Source: Thalassotalea sp. 273M-4 (GTDB lineage Bacteria; Pseudomonadota; Gammaproteobacteria; Enterobacterales; Alteromonadaceae). Taken from it: a DNA stretch of 64,000 nucleotides. Within the stretch, counting starts at the first letter, position 1. Each line of letters begins with the position of its first letter. A program made the translations under genes and the position numbers. The notes under the pieces are model-generated. The model saw only the letters and a list, made by a program, of their open reading frames with translations, did not search any database and was not told the DNA's origin. Of the stretch, positions 27,457 to 36,900 are shown piece after piece. The stretch lies in NCBI RefSeq assembly GCF_041410465.1, contig NZ_CP166961.1, positions 1,178,001 through 1,242,000 of the forward strand, in the 5' to 3' direction.

Positions 27457-29688
27457 GTGACAATTTCTGCAAAAACATTTGAGCCAAGGCAAATCAAAAA
27501 TTCCATAGCCCGTTGGCTTATTTCAGCTGGTGGGGTGAGTGTTCTATTTACTCTAGTACTGATATTTCTATATCTTGTTTATGTCATAAAGCCGATTTTT
27601 GAATCTCCAACCATTGAGCCTAAAGCAACTGTGGCAGTGCAAAATAGCGAAAACACCTTGGCTGTCGGGGTTGATGAGTTACAAGAGATTGCTTTTCATA
27701 TTACCGCCCAAGGTATCATTAACTTTTATCAATTAACCGACAGTAAGAAACACCAAGCAGGTGAGTTATTACTCAGTCAGCGTTTAATCAACGAAAACGA
27801 TAAACTTAAATCTGTTTATGTTACCAATACCCATCTTTACGTATTATTAATGCATTCTGGGGCGGTGAACGTTGTTCAGCCGGCCTTTAATGTGAACTTC
27901 GTTGGCGATCTGCGCATGGTGACACCCGCGGTAAATTATCCTTTAGGAGATACGCCTTTTTTTATTGCTCAAGACCAATCTGCCGTTGACGCCTTGGCAT
28001 TTGCAATGACCGAAGAACAAGCCGTATTTGTAGCGTATACGACGGACAAACGATTGATTAAAACTTCGTTAATTGCCGAAGATGATTTTAATTACGATCC
28101 TGAATTTTCTATTGAATATCAAACTATTGCTGAAGATTTTAGGCGCTTAGATGAATTAGCTATAACCCCAGACTTATCCATGGCAGTGATTACCGTCAAT
28201 AATCAAGTCAATATCTATGACCTTGAAGATAGTTGGGATGTTCCTCTAAAAGCGTCTTGGGATCCGGTTGCTCAACGTGGTAGTGAGTTAACGTCATTGG
28301 CCTTGTTATCGGGCAGCAGTTCAATATTAATTGGTACCAGTGATGGTCAAGTCCAACAGTGGTTTGAAGTTGCTGATGATAATGGTCGTCACTTTCAAAA
28401 AATCCGTAGCTTTGCGGTCAGTAACACCGAAGCTATCAGTAAGATTTATCCAGAGACCTACCGCAAAAGCTTTTTTACCGTTACGCCATCTGGTGAGGTA
28501 GGGCTATTTTATACCACCAGTGACGCTGATTTGTGGCGGGGTAAGGCTTTAGCCAACGCGCAACAGCCCATGGTTATTGCACCGCGTGCCAATGGCCTTA
28601 TTTTAGCCAATAGCGATAATCTTGAATTATTGTATGTCAGCAATGAACACCCAGAAGTGACGTGGTCAGCTCTATGGCAAGAAGTTTGGTATGAAGGCTA
28701 CCCTGAGCCAGATTATATTTGGCAGTCAACGTCGGGTTCAGACGACTTTGAGGCTAAGTTTTCGTTAATGCCAATATCATTTGGCACCATGAAAGCGGCC
28801 GCTTATGCAATGCTATTTGCGGTACCAATCGCCATCGCTGCTGCCATTTATACTGCCTACTTTATGCCACCTACGATGCGAAAAACCGTAAAGCCAACCA
28901 TTGAATTGATGGAAGCCCTACCGACTGTTATTTTGGGTTTCTTAGCCGGTTTATGGTTAGCGCCAATCATCGAAGCCTACTTACCTGCGGTTTTCTTGTT
29001 GTTGGTACTGTTACCGTTAACCACTTTTATGACGGCATTTGCATGGTACAAAACACCTAAAAAAATCAAGATTTTACTACCAGAGTCACTCAGTCCGATT
29101 ATCTTATTGCCGTTTCTTCTTTTGGCGGCATGGTTATCGTTTGAATTATCTCCGGTATTAGAAGTTCATGTCTTCGGTGGTGATATGCGTCAATTCATTA
29201 CCAACGACTTAGGTATAGATTTTGACCAACGTAATGCCTTAGTGGTTGGTATTGCGATGGGGTTTGCCGTGATCCCGACTATTTTTTCAATGGCAGAAGA
29301 TGCCATCTTCTCGGTACCTAAACACTTAACCAGTGGCTCTTTAGCCTTAGGTGCTACTCAATGGCAAACGTTAGCAAAAGTTGTGCTACTAACCGCAAGT
29401 CCAGGTATCTTTTCGGCGATTATGATGGGGCTTGGTCGCGCCGTTGGAGAAACCATGATTGTGCTTATGGCAACAGGTAATACGCCGGTTATTGACTGGA
29501 GCATTTTCCAAGGTATGCGAACATTATCTGCCAATATTGCGGTTGAAATGCCTGAGTCTGAAGTGGGCAGTTCACATTACAGAATTTTATTCTTAGCAGC
29601 TTTTGTATTGTTTGTATTTACCTTTATTTTTAATACGTTAGCTGAATTTGTGCGTCAGCGCTTACGTGAAAAGTATAGTTCGCTGTAG
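27457..29688 (+). CDS. pstC: Phosphate ABC transporter permease PstC, large form
   Basis: A 743-aa permease, more than twice the E. coli length. After one N-terminal helix (about 20-45) comes a roughly 370-residue extracytoplasmic domain with repeated beta strands that look propeller-like. The binding-protein-dependent permease core follows (about 440-735) with the EAA-type loop ('SLALGATQWQTLAKVVL') and the 'GLGRAVGETMIV' segment typical of PstC. The start is GTG 27457 with AAGG upstream. It is the first gene after the Pho box, 11 bases upstream of pstA. No pstS (binding protein) gene is next to it. Confidence 0.85.
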   Translation: MTISAKTFEPRQIKNSIARWLISAGGVSVLFTLVLIFLYLVYVIKPIFESPTIEPKATVAVQNSENTLAVGVDELQEIAFHITAQGIINFYQLTDSKKHQAGELLLSQRLINENDKLKSVYVTNTHLYVLLMHSGAVNVVQPAFNVNFVGDLRMVTPAVNYPLGDTPFFIAQDQSAVDALAFAMTEEQAVFVAYTTDKRLIKTSLIAEDDFNYDPEFSIEYQTIAEDFRRLDELAITPDLSMAVITVNNQVNIYDLEDSWDVPLKASWDPVAQRGSELTSLALLSGSSSILIGTSDGQVQQWFEVADDNGRHFQKIRSFAVSNTEAISKIYPETYRKSFFTVTPSGEVGLFYTTSDADLWRGKALANAQQPMVIAPRANGLILANSDNLELLYVSNEHPEVTWSALWQEVWYEGYPEPDYIWQSTSGSDDFEAKFSLMPISFGTMKAAAYAMLFAVPIAIAAAIYTAYFMPPTMRKTVKPTIELMEALPTVILGFLAGLWLAPIIEAYLPAVFLLLVLLPLTTFMTAFAWYKTPKKIKILLPESLSPIILLPFLLLAAWLSFELSPVLEVHVFGGDMRQFITNDLGIDFDQRNALVVGIAMGFAVIPTIFSMAEDAIFSVPKHLTSGSLALGATQWQTLAKVVLLTASPGIFSAIMMGLGRAVGETMIVLMATGNTPVIDWSIFQGMRTLSANIAVEMPESEVGSSHYRILFLAAFVLFVFTFIFNTLAEFVRQRLREKYSSL

Positions 29689-29699
29689 GAATTAGAATA

Positions 29700-31334
29700 A
29701 TGAATGATTGGTTTAAATCAGGTGCACCTTGGGTTTGGCTTAGTGCCGCAGGCGTTACCATCAGTTTGGTTTCGGTTGTTGGCTTGCTGTTTTTAATTGC
29801 GTCGCGAGGCCTGACCTACTTTTGGCCTTCGCAAATCCATCAATTTAGCATTGTTGATGAGTTTGGTAAGGCAAGTACCGTTATTGGTGAAATATACGAC
29901 ACAGAAACGATTCCGGCCAAGCAATTAGCGCATACTCAAATTGACACCAAAGGGCAGGAAAATATTGACCGTTACTTAATTAAAATTGGTAACCGAGAAT
30001 TGGTCAACTTGGACTTTAAATGGATTTTAGAGCCACAAATTATCGAGCGCTCATTGCCCACAGATGTCGCTGTTGTTGAACGTCGTAAAAATGGCAATTT
30101 CTATGGTTTTATTGAACAGGTATATATGGATGATAAAGCCGTTGATATAGCGCAACTAGAGATGTTTATTGACCGAGTTCAAGACTTACAACAAGACATT
30201 GATGAGTTACAGAAGGTTGATATTGGTGCGATTAACTACGACCTAGAAAGAATTCGTCTAAAAACTCGAAAAGCGGAGCTAGATGGTACACTAACGCTTA
30301 AGCTACAAGCTGAGCTTGATGCTCAAGAAAAAGTTTTAAAAGACCAATACTTAACCTTAGAGCAGCAGTTGAATGTGATTCGTGAGCAAGTAAAGCGAGA
30401 CCGTATTGTGATGCGAGCGATGGACGGCACTAAGGTAACAATACCACTTGAAAATGTGATTGACGTCAGTTTCAACAACCAAATGGGCTGGTTTAGTAAG
30501 TTGGGTATGTTCTTCGCGCAAATTGTTGGCTTTATTGCCGAGGATCCAAGGGAAGCGAACACCGAGGGGGGCGTTTTCCCGGCCATTTTCGGTACTGTTT
30601 TGATGGTTTTGTTGATGACGGTTATCGTCTCACCGCTTGGCGTCGTTGCTGCCATTTATTTGCATGAGTATGCGGGTAAAAATGCATTCACTAAACTATT
30701 ACGTATTGCGGTGATTAACTTAGCCGGAGTGCCATCAATTGTTTATGGGGTATTTGGTTTAGGCTTCTTTGTCTACATGGTAGGTGGCTCTATTGACAGT
30801 CTTTTTTATCCAGAGTCATTACCAAGTCCAACGTTTGGCTCACCTGGGGTGTTATGGTCAGCGATTACATTGGCTATTTTAACGCTGCCTGTGGTTATTG
30901 TATCAACAGAAGAGGGACTTGCCCGTATTCCATCGAGTATGCGCCATGGTTCATTGGCACTAGGTGCTACCAAAGCTGAAACTTTATGGCGAATTATTTT
31001 GCCTATCGCAAGTCCGGCAATCATGACCGGTATTATTTTGGCTATTGCCCGAGCGGCAGGTGAGGTCGCGCCTTTGATGTTAGTGGGCGTGGTTAAAATG
31101 GCACCAACATTACCGTTAGATGGCAATTTCCCATTTTTACATTTAGAACGTAAATTTATGCACTTAGGATTTCATATCTATGACGTTGGCTTTCAAAGTC
31201 CCAATGTCGAAGCAGCAAGACCTTTAGTTTATGCTACCGCATTTTTATTGGTTACCATCATCGTTGCCTTGAATATGACCGCTGTTGCTATTCGTAACCG
31301 TTTAAGAGAAAAGTATCGTTCACTTGAGCACTAA
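29700..31334 (+). CDS. pstA: Phosphate ABC transporter permease PstA, large form
   Basis: A 544-aa permease. One N-terminal helix (15-35) is followed by an extracytoplasmic segment with a coiled coil (about 150-230), then the permease core (about 295-535) with the loop 'GSLALGATKAETLWRIIL' and 'ARAAGEVAPLMLVGVVK', typical of PstA. It pairs with the large PstC; the added outer domains of both may contact each other or the binding protein. It lies between pstC and pstB in the Pho-box operon. Confidence 0.87.
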   Translation: MNDWFKSGAPWVWLSAAGVTISLVSVVGLLFLIASRGLTYFWPSQIHQFSIVDEFGKASTVIGEIYDTETIPAKQLAHTQIDTKGQENIDRYLIKIGNRELVNLDFKWILEPQIIERSLPTDVAVVERRKNGNFYGFIEQVYMDDKAVDIAQLEMFIDRVQDLQQDIDELQKVDIGAINYDLERIRLKTRKAELDGTLTLKLQAELDAQEKVLKDQYLTLEQQLNVIREQVKRDRIVMRAMDGTKVTIPLENVIDVSFNNQMGWFSKLGMFFAQIVGFIAEDPREANTEGGVFPAIFGTVLMVLLMTVIVSPLGVVAAIYLHEYAGKNAFTKLLRIAVINLAGVPSIVYGVFGLGFFVYMVGGSIDSLFYPESLPSPTFGSPGVLWSAITLAILTLPVVIVSTEEGLARIPSSMRHGSLALGATKAETLWRIILPIASPAIMTGIILAIARAAGEVAPLMLVGVVKMAPTLPLDGNFPFLHLERKFMHLGFHIYDVGFQSPNVEAARPLVYATAFLLVTIIVALNMTAVAIRNRLREKYRSLEH

Positions 31335-31390
31335 ACCTCACTAATACGATATTTAAACCAAAATTTATTCAATATTGAGTCGTGAAAACT

Positions 31391-32215
31391 ATGATTAATA
31401 TAAAACCTGAAATCACCATGCCAGAACACAATGTGGTTGATATCAATGATCTACCAGCAAGTGAAGTGGCTTTAGAAATTGATGGCTTAAATTTATATTA
31501 TGGCGAAAAGAAAGCATTGAATAACATTTCAATGAAAATACCTAAGGGGCAGGTCACCGCGTTTATTGGCCCATCAGGTTGTGGGAAATCGACCCTGTTG
31601 CGTTGTATTAACCGAATGAACGATCTGGTTGATATCTGCAAAATCGAAGGGGCGATTAATCTGCATGGTGAAAACATCTACAAAAAAGACGTAGATGTCG
31701 CTCAGCTCAGACGTAAAGTAGGAATGGTGTTTCAACGTCCAAACCCATTTCCAAAATCGATTTATGAAAATGTCATTTATGGCCTGCGTTTAATAGGGGA
31801 AAAAAATCGCCGAGTTTTAGACGAAGCTTGCGAGAGGTCACTTCGCGCTGCCGCCCTTTGGGATGAAGTTAAAGATCGAATTCACGACTCAGCATTAGGG
31901 CTTTCTGGTGGTCAACAGCAACGTTTGGTTATTGCCAGAGCCATTGCGATAGAGCCAGAAGTTTTGTTACTGGATGAGCCTACATCAGCGCTTGACCCCA
32001 TTTCAACGCTAGTGATTGAAGAGCTTATTTCAAAGTTAAAAGAAAAATATACGGTGGTGATTGTTACGCATAATATGCAACAAGCAGCGCGAGTGTCCGA
32101 TCGTACGGCATTTATGTATATGGGGGATTTGATTGAATATAACGACACCAATACCCTATTTACAACCCCGACTAAAAAGAAAACCGAAGATTATATTACC
32201 GGTCGATACGGTTAA
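31391..32215 (+). CDS. pstB: Phosphate ABC transporter ATP-binding protein PstB
   Basis: A 274-aa ABC ATPase with Walker A 'GPSGCGKST', signature 'LSGGQQQRL', Walker B '[13 protein letters not shown]' and switch His 'VTHNM'. '[22 protein letters not shown]' is diagnostic for PstB. It energises phosphate import. ATG 31391 is taken as the start; an in-frame GTG lies nine bases earlier at 31382. It is followed 17 bases later by phoU. Confidence 0.93.
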   Translation: MINIKPEITMPEHNVVDINDLPASEVALEIDGLNLYYGEKKALNNISMKIPKGQVTAFIGPSGCGKSTLLRCINRMNDLVDICKIEGAINLHGENIYKKDVDVAQLRRKVGMVFQRPNPFPKSIYENVIYGLRLIGEKNRRVLDEACERSLRAAALWDEVKDRIHDSALGLSGGQQQRLVIARAIAIEPEVLLLDEPTSALDPISTLVIEELISKLKEKYTVVIVTHNMQQAARVSDRTAFMYMGDLIEYNDTNTLFTTPTKKKTEDYITGRYG

Positions 32216-32232
32216 ATTAGGAGAATCCTGAA

Positions 32233-32955
32233 ATGGAAACAATTGATACAGGTCGACATATTTCTGGTCAGTTCAATGCCGAGCTAGACGCGGTTCGCAA
32301 CCATGTTATGAATATGGGCGGATTGGTTGAGCAGCAGTTAAAAGATGCCTTACAAGCGGTTAACGACAACGATGAAGAACTGGCACAAAAAGTGTTAAGC
32401 AGTGACTATAAAATCAATCGCATGGAAGTTGCCATTGACGAAGAGTGTACGCGCATTATTGCCAAACGCCAGCCAGCAGCCAGTGATTTGCGACTGGTTA
32501 TGGCCATCATTAAGACTATTGCCGATTTAGAGAGGATTGCCGATGAGGCGGAAAAAATCTCTAAAGTGGCGCTTGAGCAGTTTAGCTCTAAACAACAAGA
32601 TTTTTTAAAAAACCTAGACAACTTGGGCCGATTGGTACTGACCACGTTGCAGAACACCTTAGATGCGTTCACTCGAATGGACTTTGATGCGGCGCTCAAA
32701 GTTCATCAAAATGATGATCGCATTGACCGTGAATACGAAGCGCTAATGCGTCAGTTAATGACCTATATGATGGAAGATCCTCGTTCAATTCCAACCATCA
32801 TGTCGGTCATTTGGTCTGCTCGTGCGTTGGAACGCATTGGGGATAGGTGTCAGAATATTTGTGAATATGTTATCTATTTTGTCAAAGGAAAAGTGGTTCG
32901 TCATATCTCTGAACAAGATGTTGCGAATACATTTTCTGACAAAAAAGCAAAATAG
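32233..32955 (+). CDS. phoU: Phosphate signalling regulator PhoU
   Basis: A 240-aa all-helical protein made of two repeated three-helix bundles, each with the metal-binding 'E..R..D' pattern ('KTIADLERIADEAEKIS' and 'WSARALERIGDRCQNI'). PhoU links the state of the Pst transporter to the PhoR kinase and damps the pho response when phosphate is plentiful. AGGAG precedes ATG 32233. It is the last gene of pstC-A-B-phoU. Confidence 0.93.
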   Translation: METIDTGRHISGQFNAELDAVRNHVMNMGGLVEQQLKDALQAVNDNDEELAQKVLSSDYKINRMEVAIDEECTRIIAKRQPAASDLRLVMAIIKTIADLERIADEAEKISKVALEQFSSKQQDFLKNLDNLGRLVLTTLQNTLDAFTRMDFDAALKVHQNDDRIDREYEALMRQLMTYMMEDPRSIPTIMSVIWSARALERIGDRCQNICEYVIYFVKGKVVRHISEQDVANTFSDKKAK

Positions 32956-33014
32956 GCTTACACTATTTGCAAACATGTAACAGGTGTTTAAAAAATGTTA
33001 TGTGCCCAACTTAG

Positions 33015-33040
33015 GGGTTGTTTAGTTATACAAATAACCC
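33015..33040 (+). terminator. Probable terminator after phoU
   Basis: GGGTTGTTT (33015-33023) pairs with AAATAACCC (33032-33040), including one G-T pair, followed by TTTT. It would separate the Pho-box operon from the DUF47-pit pair. Confidence 0.6.
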
Positions 33041-33134
33041 TTTTAGAGGGACAAACTCTTTTTAATTGTTTGGTAAATAATGTATATTTGCCACGTTTTT
33101 TAATAACAATCATGATGATTGTAGGACATAAATT

Positions 33135-33809
33135 ATGAGTGGAAATACTATCTTAGGTGTATTTGCAAAATCACCTTTAAAACCGATAGAAAGACATATT
33201 AGAAAAGTGCACGAATGTGCTGCCTTGCTACCATCTTTTTTTGATGCAGCAAATTCGGGTAACTGGGAAAAGGCCAACGAAATTCGCACCCAAATCTCTT
33301 CGCTTGAAAAAGAAGCCGATAAGATGAAACGCGAAATCCGTATGGAATTACCTGGTGGCATTTTTATGCCAGTTCAGCGCACCGACCTTCTTGATATGCT
33401 TCGTCAGCAAGATCAGATTGCCAATAAAGCAAAAGACATTGCTGGACGTATGATCGGACGCCAGATTGGCATTCCAGAAGAGTTACTTACAAAATTTGAT
33501 GCTTATTTAAGTCGTTGTATTGATGCAACCAAACAAGCGGCGAAGGCAATCAATGAATTAGATGATTTATTAGAAACTGGCTTTGGCAATCGCGAAGTTG
33601 CCCACGTTGATAAAATGATCGTTAAATTAGCGTCCATTGAAGATGACACAGACAATATGCAAATTGAACTGCGTCAAGCCTTAATGGCGATTGAAGACAA
33701 GTTAAGTCCCATTGATGCAATTTTCTTATACCAGATTATTGAATGGGTAGGCGACCTTGCCGACACTGCAGAGCGCGTCGGTGCTCGCTTAGAAATGATG
33801 TTAACTTAA
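33135..33809 (+). CDS. DUF47/TIGR00153 PhoU-like protein, Pit accessory
   Basis: A 224-aa helical protein of the family that is regularly encoded just before Pit transporters. Visible family stretches are 'SPLKPIERHIRKVHECA' and 'RQQDQIANKAKDIAGRM'. It resembles PhoU bundles and is thought to regulate the adjacent transporter. The gap to pit is 13 bases. No Pho box was found upstream, so it is probably not controlled with pst. Confidence 0.88.
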   Translation: MSGNTILGVFAKSPLKPIERHIRKVHECAALLPSFFDAANSGNWEKANEIRTQISSLEKEADKMKREIRMELPGGIFMPVQRTDLLDMLRQQDQIANKAKDIAGRMIGRQIGIPEELLTKFDAYLSRCIDATKQAAKAINELDDLLETGFGNREVAHVDKMIVKLASIEDDTDNMQIELRQALMAIEDKLSPIDAIFLYQIIEWVGDLADTAERVGARLEMMLT

Positions 33810-33822
33810 TTAGGAATTCTCA

Positions 33823-35088
33823 ATGGAAATTCTAGCTAATTACGGAACCATGTTGGTTCTATTTGCTGCCGCCGTAGGTTTTATTATGGCATGGGGTATT
33901 GGTGCGAACGATGTTGCTAACGCAATGGGCACCTCGGTAGGCTCTAAAGCCCTAACCATTAAACAAGCGATTATTATCGCGATGATTTTTGAATTTGCTG
34001 GCGCTTACCTTGCTGGTGGTGAAGTAACTTCGACCATTCGTAAAGGCATTATTGATGCAAGCTATTTTGTTGATATTCCAGAGCAACTAGCTTTTGGTAT
34101 GATTGCCGCTCTACTTGCTGCTGGTACTTGGTTGCTAATCGCTTCTTACATGGGCTGGCCAGTATCAACCACTCACTCAATCGTTGGTGCCATCATTGGT
34201 TTCTCAGCCGTTGGTGTTGGCGTTGAAACCGTTGCCTGGGGCAAAGTAGGTGGTATTGTTGGTTCGTGGATTATAACCCCATTAATTGCGGGGGTGTTCT
34301 CTTTCATTATTTTCAACAGTGCCCAAAAATTAATTTTTGACACCGATAAGCCACTTGAACAAGCTCGTCGTTGGGTACCAATGTACATGTTCTTAGCCGG
34401 CTTTGTATTGTCTTTAGTGACCATTAAAAAAGGTCTAAAACACATTGGTTTAGACTTAGGCACCGCAGAAGGTTTTGCCTGGGCTATTGGTGTTGCATTG
34501 ATAGTAGCTTTAGTGGGTAAGTTTTTCATTGGCCGCATTAAGTTTAAAGAATCAAAGAACATGAACGAAGACTACGTGAACGTAGAAAAAGTGTTTGCGA
34601 TTTTGATGATCATTACGGCATGTTGTATGGCTTTCGCACACGGTTCAAACGATGTTGCTAATGCCATTGGCCCATTAGCCGCGGTGGTCAGCATCGTTGA
34701 AAATAATGGTGAAATTGCTTCTAAAGCAGCGCTAGCTTGGTGGATCCTTCCTCTTGGTGGTGTCGGTATAGTGTGTGGTTTGGCTTTATTTGGTCATCGC
34801 GTAATTGCGACCATTGGTAAAGGTATTACCCACTTAACACCTAGCCGTGGTTTTGCCGCAGAATTAGCCGCTGCATGTACTGTCGTTGTTGCATCTGGTA
34901 CTGGTTTACCTATTTCGACCACTCAAACTCTTGTGGGGGCGGTTTTAGGTGTCGGTATGGCTCGTGGTATTGCTGCCATTAACCTTACTGTGGTACGTAA
35001 CATAGTGGTTTCATGGGTTGTTACCCTACCAGTGGGTGCATTATTATCGATAATGTTCTTCTGGACCATTAAAGGTGCACTAAGCTAA
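33823..35088 (+). CDS. PiT-family inorganic phosphate transporter
   Basis: A 421-aa membrane protein with about 11 helices. Both copies of the family signature are present: 'GANDVANAMGTSVGSKALT' near the N-terminus and 'HGSNDVANAIGPLAA' in the middle. PiT proteins take up phosphate with metal cations, driven by protons or sodium, with low affinity. The pairing with the DUF47 gene and closeness to pst put both phosphate routes in one locus. AGGAA precedes the ATG. Confidence 0.9.
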   Translation: MEILANYGTMLVLFAAAVGFIMAWGIGANDVANAMGTSVGSKALTIKQAIIIAMIFEFAGAYLAGGEVTSTIRKGIIDASYFVDIPEQLAFGMIAALLAAGTWLLIASYMGWPVSTTHSIVGAIIGFSAVGVGVETVAWGKVGGIVGSWIITPLIAGVFSFIIFNSAQKLIFDTDKPLEQARRWVPMYMFLAGFVLSLVTIKKGLKHIGLDLGTAEGFAWAIGVALIVALVGKFFIGRIKFKESKNMNEDYVNVEKVFAILMIITACCMAFAHGSNDVANAIGPLAAVVSIVENNGEIASKAALAWWILPLGGVGIVCGLALFGHRVIATIGKGITHLTPSRGFAAELAAACTVVVASGTGLPISTTQTLVGAVLGVGMARGIAAINLTVVRNIVVSWVVTLPVGALLSIMFFWTIKGALS

Positions 35089-35149
35089 TCGCTTATAAAA
35101 ATCACTTAGAGTAAATTTTAAGTAATTTTTAAACTTAGTAAATAATTGA

Positions 35150-35176
35150 AAAGGCTGGCATATTATGTCAGCCTTT
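35150..35176 (+). terminator. Terminator after the PiT gene
   Basis: AAAGGCTGGCA (35150-35160) pairs with TGTCAGCCTTT (35166-35176), with one G-T pair and a five-base loop, followed by GTTGTTTTT. Confidence 0.8.
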
Positions 35177-35335
35177 GTTGTTTTTAGGGATAAAAACAGT
35201 GGATATTTTGGCTAAAGTTGGCAGAACGGTATATCCTAAAAAACGGGCTAAGATGAAAGTTTTTCGTCTTTTATCTCACAACAGTAATGGGTTTCTTGCT
35301 TACAGTTAAAATAATAAATGATAAACGGAATCACG

Positions 35336-36745
35336 ATGACAAACGAACAAGTACTACTGGAAAATGACATTGAAGGCTACCTAAAACAACATGAAAATAA
35401 AGACATGTTGAGGTTTTTAACCTGTGGCAATGTCGATGATGGCAAGTCTACTTTGATCGGTCGACTATTGCATGACTCAAAATTAATTTTTGAAGATCAT
35501 TTAGATGCGATTAAAAACGATTCCAAAAAGTTTAACACTACAGATGCCGAATTTGATCTCGCGTTGTTGGTCGATGGCTTACAATCAGAGCGCGAGCAGG
35601 GCATTACCATCGATGTGGCCTATCGTTATTTTGCTACCGAAAAACGTAAATTTATTATCGCCGACTGCCCCGGACACGAACAATATACCCGCAATATGGC
35701 GACAGGGGCTTCAAATTGTGACTTGGCCATTGTGATCATTGATGCGCGTTATGGGGTGCAAACCCAAACCAAGCGACACAGTTATATTGCTTCTTTACTG
35801 GGCATTAAACACATCATTGTTGCGGTCAATAAAATGGATTTAATTGGTTACGATCAAGATGAATATCGAAAAATTAAAAATGACTATAAACAGTTCGCTG
35901 AGCAAATAAAATTAAAAGATGTGCGCTTTGTGCCTATTTCAGCGCTTAACGGCGATAATGTGGTAAACCATTCAACCCATATGGACTGGTATCCCGGTGC
36001 GACGTTAATGGCTTTGCTCGATACGGTTAAAATATCAGATGACAAAAACCTCGATGACTTTCGTTTACCAGTGCAATATGTGACGCGACCAAATCTCGAT
36101 TTTAGAGGCTTTTGTGGCACCATAGCCGCTGGGGTTATTAATGTTGGTGATGTGATCACTGCCTTACCTTCGGGTAAATCTTCAACCGTAAAGTCTATTG
36201 TAACCGCGGACGGTGAACTCATATCGGCTTTTAATGGCCAAGCAATAACTCTGACGCTAACCGATGAAATAGATATTTCTCGAGGTGATGTGATTGTTAA
36301 GTCAAACAAACTGTCTACGGTTAGCAAGCAGTTTGAAGCCAATATTGTTTGGATGAGTGACGCTGCATTACAACCTGGCAAAGAATACGAACTCAAGCTC
36401 GCAAGCAAAAATACTTATGGCAAAATAGAAAAAATCAATTACCGAGTTGATGTTAACACCCTAGAACACCACCAAGAAGATGAAATGAAGCTTAATGAAA
36501 TTGCCAATTGTGTGGTGACGACAACATCTGCGGTGGTCATTGATAAATACGAGCAAGTGAAAGGCACTGGGTCATTTGTTATTATCGATCGATTAACTAA
36601 CATTACCGTAGGGGCAGGGATGATTTCGAAAACCTTGGTGGATGACATTGAGCAAAGCGAAACCCGCGAATACTCAATTACCGAGAAAGAGCTCAATGCG
36701 TTTATTCGAAAACAATTTCCTGAGTGGGGCTGCAAAGCCATCTAG
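35336..36745 (+). CDS. cysN: Sulfate adenylyltransferase subunit 1, CysN
   Basis: A 469-aa GTPase of the EF-Tu type with 'GNVDDGKSTLIGRLL', 'DCPGHEQYTRNM' and 'NKMD', then two beta-barrel domains. CysN works with CysD to make adenosine phosphosulfate from sulfate and ATP, driven by GTP. I prefer ATG 35336, preceded by CGGA; the ATG at 35318 has no ribosome site. CysD normally lies directly upstream, but the 230 bases before this gene hold no cysD sequence. The following gene is an SLC13 permease, a usual sulfur-cluster neighbour. No cysC fusion is seen, since the protein ends after the CysN domains. Confidence 0.88.
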   Translation: MTNEQVLLENDIEGYLKQHENKDMLRFLTCGNVDDGKSTLIGRLLHDSKLIFEDHLDAIKNDSKKFNTTDAEFDLALLVDGLQSEREQGITIDVAYRYFATEKRKFIIADCPGHEQYTRNMATGASNCDLAIVIIDARYGVQTQTKRHSYIASLLGIKHIIVAVNKMDLIGYDQDEYRKIKNDYKQFAEQIKLKDVRFVPISALNGDNVVNHSTHMDWYPGATLMALLDTVKISDDKNLDDFRLPVQYVTRPNLDFRGFCGTIAAGVINVGDVITALPSGKSSTVKSIVTADGELISAFNGQAITLTLTDEIDISRGDVIVKSNKLSTVSKQFEANIVWMSDAALQPGKEYELKLASKNTYGKIEKINYRVDVNTLEHHQEDEMKLNEIANCVVTTTSAVVIDKYEQVKGTGSFVIIDRLTNITVGAGMISKTLVDDIEQSETREYSITEKELNAFIRKQFPEWGCKAI

Positions 36746-36762
36746 GGTTTTAAATAGCCAAG

Positions 36763-36786
36763 AAAAGTCGGCATAGCCCGGCTTTT
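36763..36786 (+). terminator. Terminator between cysN and the SLC13 gene
   Basis: AAAAGTCGG (36763-36771) pairs with CCGGCTTTT (36778-36786), with one T-G pair, followed by more T. cysN and the permease may therefore be separate units or coupled by read-through. Confidence 0.72.
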
Positions 36787-36900
36787 TTTATCTTTGAAAT
36801 ATTATAAGGCAATCGTTATTTCTATATCTTTATTTTATAACCGTATGATGTTATAGGTATTTATAGTTTTAACAGGTGCACTTCAGAAAGGTTTCTATAA

